Shown in pieces: positions 5,434 to 8,745 of a stretch of 8,745 bases of DNA (positions are counted from its first letter, which is position 1; each line of letters begins with the position of its first letter). A program made the position numbers and the translations under genes. The notes beneath the pieces are model-generated. The model ran no database searches. It had not been told where the DNA came from and was given only the letters and a program-made list of their open reading frames with translations. The DNA is from Caldilinea sp. (GTDB taxonomy: Bacteria; Chloroflexota; Anaerolineae; Caldilineales; Caldilineaceae): the NCBI GenBank assembly GCA_026389955.1, contig JAPLGY010000397.1, positions 1-8,745 of the forward strand. The letters run 5' to 3'.

Positions 5434-8235
5434 ATGCCCGATAGCGATTCTCCTACAGGCGACGCCATCCACACCGCAGGCGGCGCACACGTTGGCGGCA
5501 CTGTCCACACAGGGGGCGGCATATTTGTTGGACGCGACTACGTCACGAACAACGTTGTCAAGCTTTCGGGGGACGAGCTGGAGCGCATCGCCCACAGACT
5601 TTTTGACCTGCTGACCTCCCCCTTCGCGCAATTGGGCGCGGGCAGTGTGACGGCGGGCGAACAGGTGGAGCAGGTCCCGCCTGAAGTAGCCGATGCGCTG
5701 CGCAAGTTCCTCGACGCCGCACCAGGGCAGACACAGGTCAAACGCGAGCGACAGTACTTGATGCATCTGTGCGTCAACCCTGACTTTCACCGCTGGCAGC
5801 AGCGCTATGTGGCGCTGTCGGGCAGCTACCAGGCCGCACCCGTGCTTTCACCCGCCTACAGCCTCATTCAGGTCAGAGGGGACGGGCCGCAGCGCCAGAT
5901 CGAGCGTGTGCCGCTGCCCGACATCCGTGCTGCGCTCCAAAATCACGCCAAATTTATCCTGCTGGCGCAGCCCGGCGCAGGCAAGACAACGGTGCTGCAG
6001 CGGATTGCGCTGGACAAGGCGCTGGCGTGTCTGCAAGGGGAGACCGGCGCACAGCTACCGCTCTTTGTGAAGCTGGCCGCGCAGCAAGTCAATGAAACGC
6101 CGCAGGCATTCTTGGCGCGCATGTGGCAAGAGACCATGCCGAGCGGCGCGGTGGATGGGGTGAGCGAGCTGCGCAATGCGCTGCGCAAGGGGCGGCTCTG
6201 CCTGCTGGTGGACGCCGTCAACGAGGCGCGGCGCGAGCACTACACCGAGCGAATGCACGACTGGCGCGACTTCGCCGCCGAGCTGCCGGCGGGCAACCAC
6301 CTGATTTTTTCCTGTCGCACGCTGGACTATGCGGGCGAGATGGCGGTGCAGCAGGTGGAGATCGACCCGCTCACCCCGACGCAGATTGAAGACTTTGCTG
6401 TGCGCTACCTGGATGCAGCGCGAGGTGCGGCGTTTTGGAAGGCGCTGCAGGAGCGCCACGGCGACTTACGCGAACTGGCAGCGACGCCCTACTACCTCCA
6501 CATGCTGGTCGAGGTGTTCGAGGCACAGGGCGACTTGCCAGCCAACCGTGCGCTGCTGTTCGCACAGTTTGTCACGCAGCTATTTGATCGAGAGAAGAAA
6601 AAGCGCCATGCCGAAGCGTGGATTGACGAGGCCGCGCAGCATCTGGCCTTGAGCGAACTGGCCTTTGCCATGCAGGAGGTGGGCGCAGGCACGCAGGTCG
6701 AGGCGGCGTGGGCAAAGGAGAGACTGCCCGCCCAGGTGACGCTGCCGCCCAATGACCGCACCGTGGCGACGCCGCCCGCTGATGTGCTGGCGCTGGCGCG
6801 TGCCGCCACTTTTTTGGCGGGCGACGGCAAGGTCAAGTTCACCCACCACCTGATGCAGGAGTATTTTGCGGCGGAAGCGCTTCTGCGGCGGCTGGCGCGA
6901 GGTGAAGATTTGTCCGCCAGGTGGCGCGTGCCGAGCAGCGTGGCGGAGATGCCGCCCACCGAACGGGGCGAGTGGGACGCCCTGCCCGGCCCGCCGACCA
7001 GCGGATGGGAGGAGACCACGATCCTGGCGGCTGGCCTCTACCCGGCACTCTACAGCGCAGTGCAGCCGGTCAACGTGGCACTGGCCGCCCGCTGTCTGCT
7101 GGAAAGCGGGGAGGAGGCGGACGCCACCCGCATCCAGCGCAGCCGCGACGACCTGCTGGCAAGGTTGGGCAGCGTCGCCGTGCATGTGCGCAGCCGGATT
7201 GAGGCCGGGCTGCTCCTGGGCAAGTTGGGCGACCCACGTTTTCCAGTCGAGACGGTCAACGGCGTCAAGGTGCTCCTGCCGCCGATGGTGGAGATCGCGG
7301 GCGGGGAGGCAAAGATCGGCAGCGATCCCGACGATGATCTTGCTGACAGCGACGAGACGCCACGACACACGGTCATGCTTGCCCCGTATGCCATCGGTTG
7401 CTTCCCAGTCACAAATTCCGAGTATGCCTGTTTTATGAAAGACGGCGGATACACCGATAAACGCTACTGGACGGAAGGCGGACGCTGCTGGCTGCGCGGG
7501 GAGAAGATGCCGGGGGAGGGCGACCCGGCTGATCGGTGGCTGCAGACTTGGCGACGCTTCAAGGCCGACCCTGGCGAACTTGACCGCCTTGTGGCATCCG
7601 GTCAGATGACGAGGCGAGACGCTGACAATCCGTGGCGTGTTTGGATCACTTGGAGCGAAGCACAAGTCACAGCGCAGGTGCGAGATTGGTACCCTGAAAA
7701 CGTTGCAGTGAGAGAACCTCGCTTCTGGCAGGACACAGCGTTCAACAACCTAAGCCAGCCTGTCGTCGGCATCTGCTGGTACGAAGCAATGGCCTACGCC
7801 AACTGGCTGGCAAGCGTCACCGGCCAGCCCTACCGCCTGCCCACCGAACCGGAATGGGAGTGGGCGGCACGACGCGGCGGGCGTCGCTTCCCGTGGGATG
7901 ACAAGTGGGACGCAGGCAAGCTCAACAGCCTGGAGGGGGAAGACAGGGTGATGCGCACGACGCCGGTGGGCGCATATCCGCAGGGGGCGACGCCGGAGGA
8001 CGTCTTCTTCGACCTCTCCGGCAATGTCTGGGAGTGGACGGCGACGAAATATGCAGCGTACCCATACAAATTGGAGGCAGACCTGGAGAACCCAGATGCA
8101 ACCGGGCGGCGCATCGCCCGGGGCGGCGGATGGGCAACCAACCGCAAGATGGTGCGGTGCGCCTTCCGGTACTGGGACAATCCCGGGGACGGGCACGACG
8201 ACTGGGGATTTCGTCTCGCCAGAACCCTCTCTTAG
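5434..8235 (+). CDS. NACHT-family STAND NTPase with N-terminal VGRD motif and C-terminal FGE-sulfatase-like domain
   Basis: This 933-residue protein is probably a cytosolic sensor NTPase of a conflict system. Residues 13-35 are the Gly-rich motif shared with the divergent EAD-like protein. Residues about 45-165 are a helical linker. The NACHT core has a Walker A at 178-186 (AQPGAGKTT), a Walker B at 257-264 (LLVDAVNE) and a sensor-type IFSCR at 291-295. A winged-helix-like region follows (DPLTPTQIEDFAVRYL, then TPYYLHML). FTHHLMQEYFAA at 469-480 is typical of the segment after NACHT. Residues about 525-605 look like short helical repeats. Residues about 615-930 are an FGE-sulfatase/C-type-lectin-like domain (FPVTNSEYACF, YRLPTEPEWEWAARRGG, DLSGNVWEWT, GFRLA) with an internal insertion at about 680-770. 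The Cys pair needed for formylglycine formation is absent (ATNRK in that position), so ligand sensing is more likely than catalysis. The domain order suggests motif, switch, then sensor. Confidence 0.9.
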   Translation: MPDSDSPTGDAIHTAGGAHVGGTVHTGGGIFVGRDYVTNNVVKLSGDELERIAHRLFDLLTSPFAQLGAGSVTAGEQVEQVPPEVADALRKFLDAAPGQTQVKRERQYLMHLCVNPDFHRWQQRYVALSGSYQAAPVLSPAYSLIQVRGDGPQRQIERVPLPDIRAALQNHAKFILLAQPGAGKTTVLQRIALDKALACLQGETGAQLPLFVKLAAQQVNETPQAFLARMWQETMPSGAVDGVSELRNALRKGRLCLLVDAVNEARREHYTERMHDWRDFAAELPAGNHLIFSCRTLDYAGEMAVQQVEIDPLTPTQIEDFAVRYLDAARGAAFWKALQERHGDLRELAATPYYLHMLVEVFEAQGDLPANRALLFAQFVTQLFDREKKKRHAEAWIDEAAQHLALSELAFAMQEVGAGTQVEAAWAKERLPAQVTLPPNDRTVATPPADVLALARAATFLAGDGKVKFTHHLMQEYFAAEALLRRLARGEDLSARWRVPSSVAEMPPTERGEWDALPGPPTSGWEETTILAAGLYPALYSAVQPVNVALAARCLLESGEEADATRIQRSRDDLLARLGSVAVHVRSRIEAGLLLGKLGDPRFPVETVNGVKVLLPPMVEIAGGEAKIGSDPDDDLADSDETPRHTVMLAPYAIGCFPVTNSEYACFMKDGGYTDKRYWTEGGRCWLRGEKMPGEGDPADRWLQTWRRFKADPGELDRLVASGQMTRRDADNPWRVWITWSEAQVTAQVRDWYPENVAVREPRFWQDTAFNNLSQPVVGICWYEAMAYANWLASVTGQPYRLPTEPEWEWAARRGGRRFPWDDKWDAGKLNSLEGEDRVMRTTPVGAYPQGATPEDVFFDLSGNVWEWTATKYAAYPYKLEADLENPDATGRRIARGGGWATNRKMVRCAFRYWDNPGDGHDDWGFRLARTLS

Positions 8236-8241
8236 GCTGTT

Positions 8242-8269
8242 GTCTTTTGTCAATTGTCCGCTGTCCACT
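8242..8269. repeat. Four tandem heptamers GTCNNNT
   Basis: GTCTTTT, GTCAATT, GTCCGCT and GTCCACT follow one another with an exact 7-base period, starting 7 bases after the NACHT gene stop. Degenerate heptamer arrays of this kind occur between genes in some bacteria. No function can be assigned. Confidence 0.5.
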
Positions 8270-8314
8270 GAAACTTCTCCAATAGCGACGAGTGGGGGTC
8301 TACCCTCCGATTTT

Positions 8315-8340
8315 TCAGCCCGAAGGGCTGATCGATTTTT
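8315..8340 (+). terminator. Hairpin with T-tract between the NACHT and EAD1 genes
   Basis: TCAGCCC-GAA-GGGCTGA is a perfect 7-bp stem with a 3-base loop, followed by TCG and five T. Immediately after, TCGATTTTTGTGAAAAACGA is itself a near-perfect inverted repeat with one bulged A. The arrangement fits a terminator or attenuator 80 bases after the NACHT stop, so the EAD1 gene may be expressed at a lower level or from its own promoter. The 155-base gap (8236-8390) holds only this hairpin, the heptamers and the ribosome binding site. Confidence 0.5.
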
Positions 8341-8370
8341 GTGAAAAACGAAGGGCGTCCGGCGCAGAGC

Positions 8371-8384
8371 AGGAGGAAACGGAG
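8371..8384 (+). promoter_or_regulatory. Ribosome binding site of the EAD1 gene
   Basis: AGGAGG (8371-8376) and GGAG (8381-8384) precede the ATG at 8391 by 14 and 6 bases. The nearer GGAG has ideal spacing. The two divergent genes of this module lack such a site, so this start is the best supported of the three. Confidence 0.6.
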
Positions 8385-8390
8385 CAACCA

Positions 8391-8745
8391 ATGGCAGACT
8401 TGACCGGCAAACAGATCGAGCGATTCTGCGATGCACTCATTGCTGCCTTCGACCGCAGCGAACTGGAACAATTGACACGCATCGACCTGGAAGAAGACCT
8501 GGAGGCGATTGTCGGGTCGGGCAAGCGCAATGTGGTTGTCTTCGAGTTGGTCACATGGGCGCAGCGCACAGGACGGGTGGGCGATCTGCTCACTGCTGCA
8601 CAGCGCCGTCGCTCCACCCATGCTGCGTTGGCGGCGCTGGCGCAGGAACTTGGCCTTGCGCCCGCAGCCAGGCCCTCTGCATCGTCACTGACGGCGGGAG
8701 ACATCCATGTGGGCAAGGTGGAGGCGGCGAACGCAGCCGGGACGC
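8391..8745 (+). CDS. EAD1-type effector-associated domain protein, 3'-truncated by the window edge
   Basis: The frame runs from the ATG at 8391 to the end of the window with no stop (118 codons visible). Residues about 4-75 match the effector-associated domain 1 pattern: TGKQIERFCDALIAAF, then LEQLTRIDLEEDLEAIVG, then VVFELVTWAQRTGRVGDLL. In known systems EADs are adaptors that pair by like-with-like contact and bring effectors to NTPase or protease partners. A short low-complexity linker (about 76-100) follows. At 102-109, AGDIHVGK may be the start of the same Gly-rich beta motif seen in the two neighbours. The C-terminal domain, which would define its role, is off the window. It lies 155 bases downstream of the NACHT gene on the same strand, so the two are probably functionally linked. 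Confidence 0.8.
   Translation, partial: MADLTGKQIERFCDALIAAFDRSELEQLTRIDLEEDLEAIVGSGKRNVVVFELVTWAQRTGRVGDLLTAAQRRRSTHAALAALAQELGLAPAARPSASSLTAGDIHVGKVEAANAAGT

Noticed and set aside
6580..7665. 361-codon open frame on the minus strand
   Set aside because: It is antisense to the NACHT-FGE coding region, has no recognisable motif and has the composition of a shadow frame.
8315..8340. Possible small RNA gene or attachment site
   Set aside because: A simple terminator-like hairpin explains the inverted repeat, and no matching second copy that could be an attachment site is visible in the window.

Overview
The window reads as a high-G+C bacterial chromosome segment, most likely from a Chloroflexota (Anaerolineae/Caldilineales-like) bacterium. 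This is inferred from three things: a PucC-family transporter, Pro/Thr-rich linkers in the secreted proteins, and an NBR1-FW (Trp-rich Ig-like) domain in a lipoprotein, a combination common in that phylum. No rRNA, tRNA or CRISPR array is visible.

Left part (1-4132) looks like ordinary chromosome. A 5'-truncated PucC-type MFS transporter (+) ends at a strong hairpin. It converges on a large minus-strand lipoprotein made of an amino-acid-type periplasmic binding domain, an NBR1-FW domain, three Ig-like domains and a META/HslJ-like domain. Upstream of that, on the same strand, lies a ComEA-like DNA-binding protein (SLBB + helix-hairpin-helix) whose start is unclear.

Junction (about 4237-4369): two short, degraded coding remnants lie head-to-tail on the plus strand. 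One resembles the C-terminal motif of IS66 transposases and the other the HxxR box region of tyrosine recombinases. They sit between the ComEA-like gene and the genes to the right and look like the scar of mobile-element activity at an island edge.

Right part (4383-8745, continuing off the end) is a biological-conflict (defence/programmed response) module built around a divergent promoter region (5187-5433). Leftward is a 267-residue protein with an apparent effector-associated (EAD-like) adaptor domain, a Gly-rich beta-strand motif, a short coiled coil and a hydrophobic C-terminus that may insert in membranes. Rightward is a 933-residue NACHT NTPase carrying nearly the same Gly-rich motif at its N-terminus and an FGE-sulfatase/C-type-lectin-like domain, lacking the FGE catalytic cysteines, at its C-terminus. 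It is followed by the start of a second EAD gene (EAD1 type). That gene runs off the window just as a similar motif may begin.

Working model (inference): the NACHT protein senses a trigger through its C-terminal domain, oligomerises on ATP binding, and engages the EAD partners. The shared Gly-rich 'VGGxVHTGGGxFVGRD' motif may act as the docking or co-assembly element, and the membrane-active partner may be the effector.
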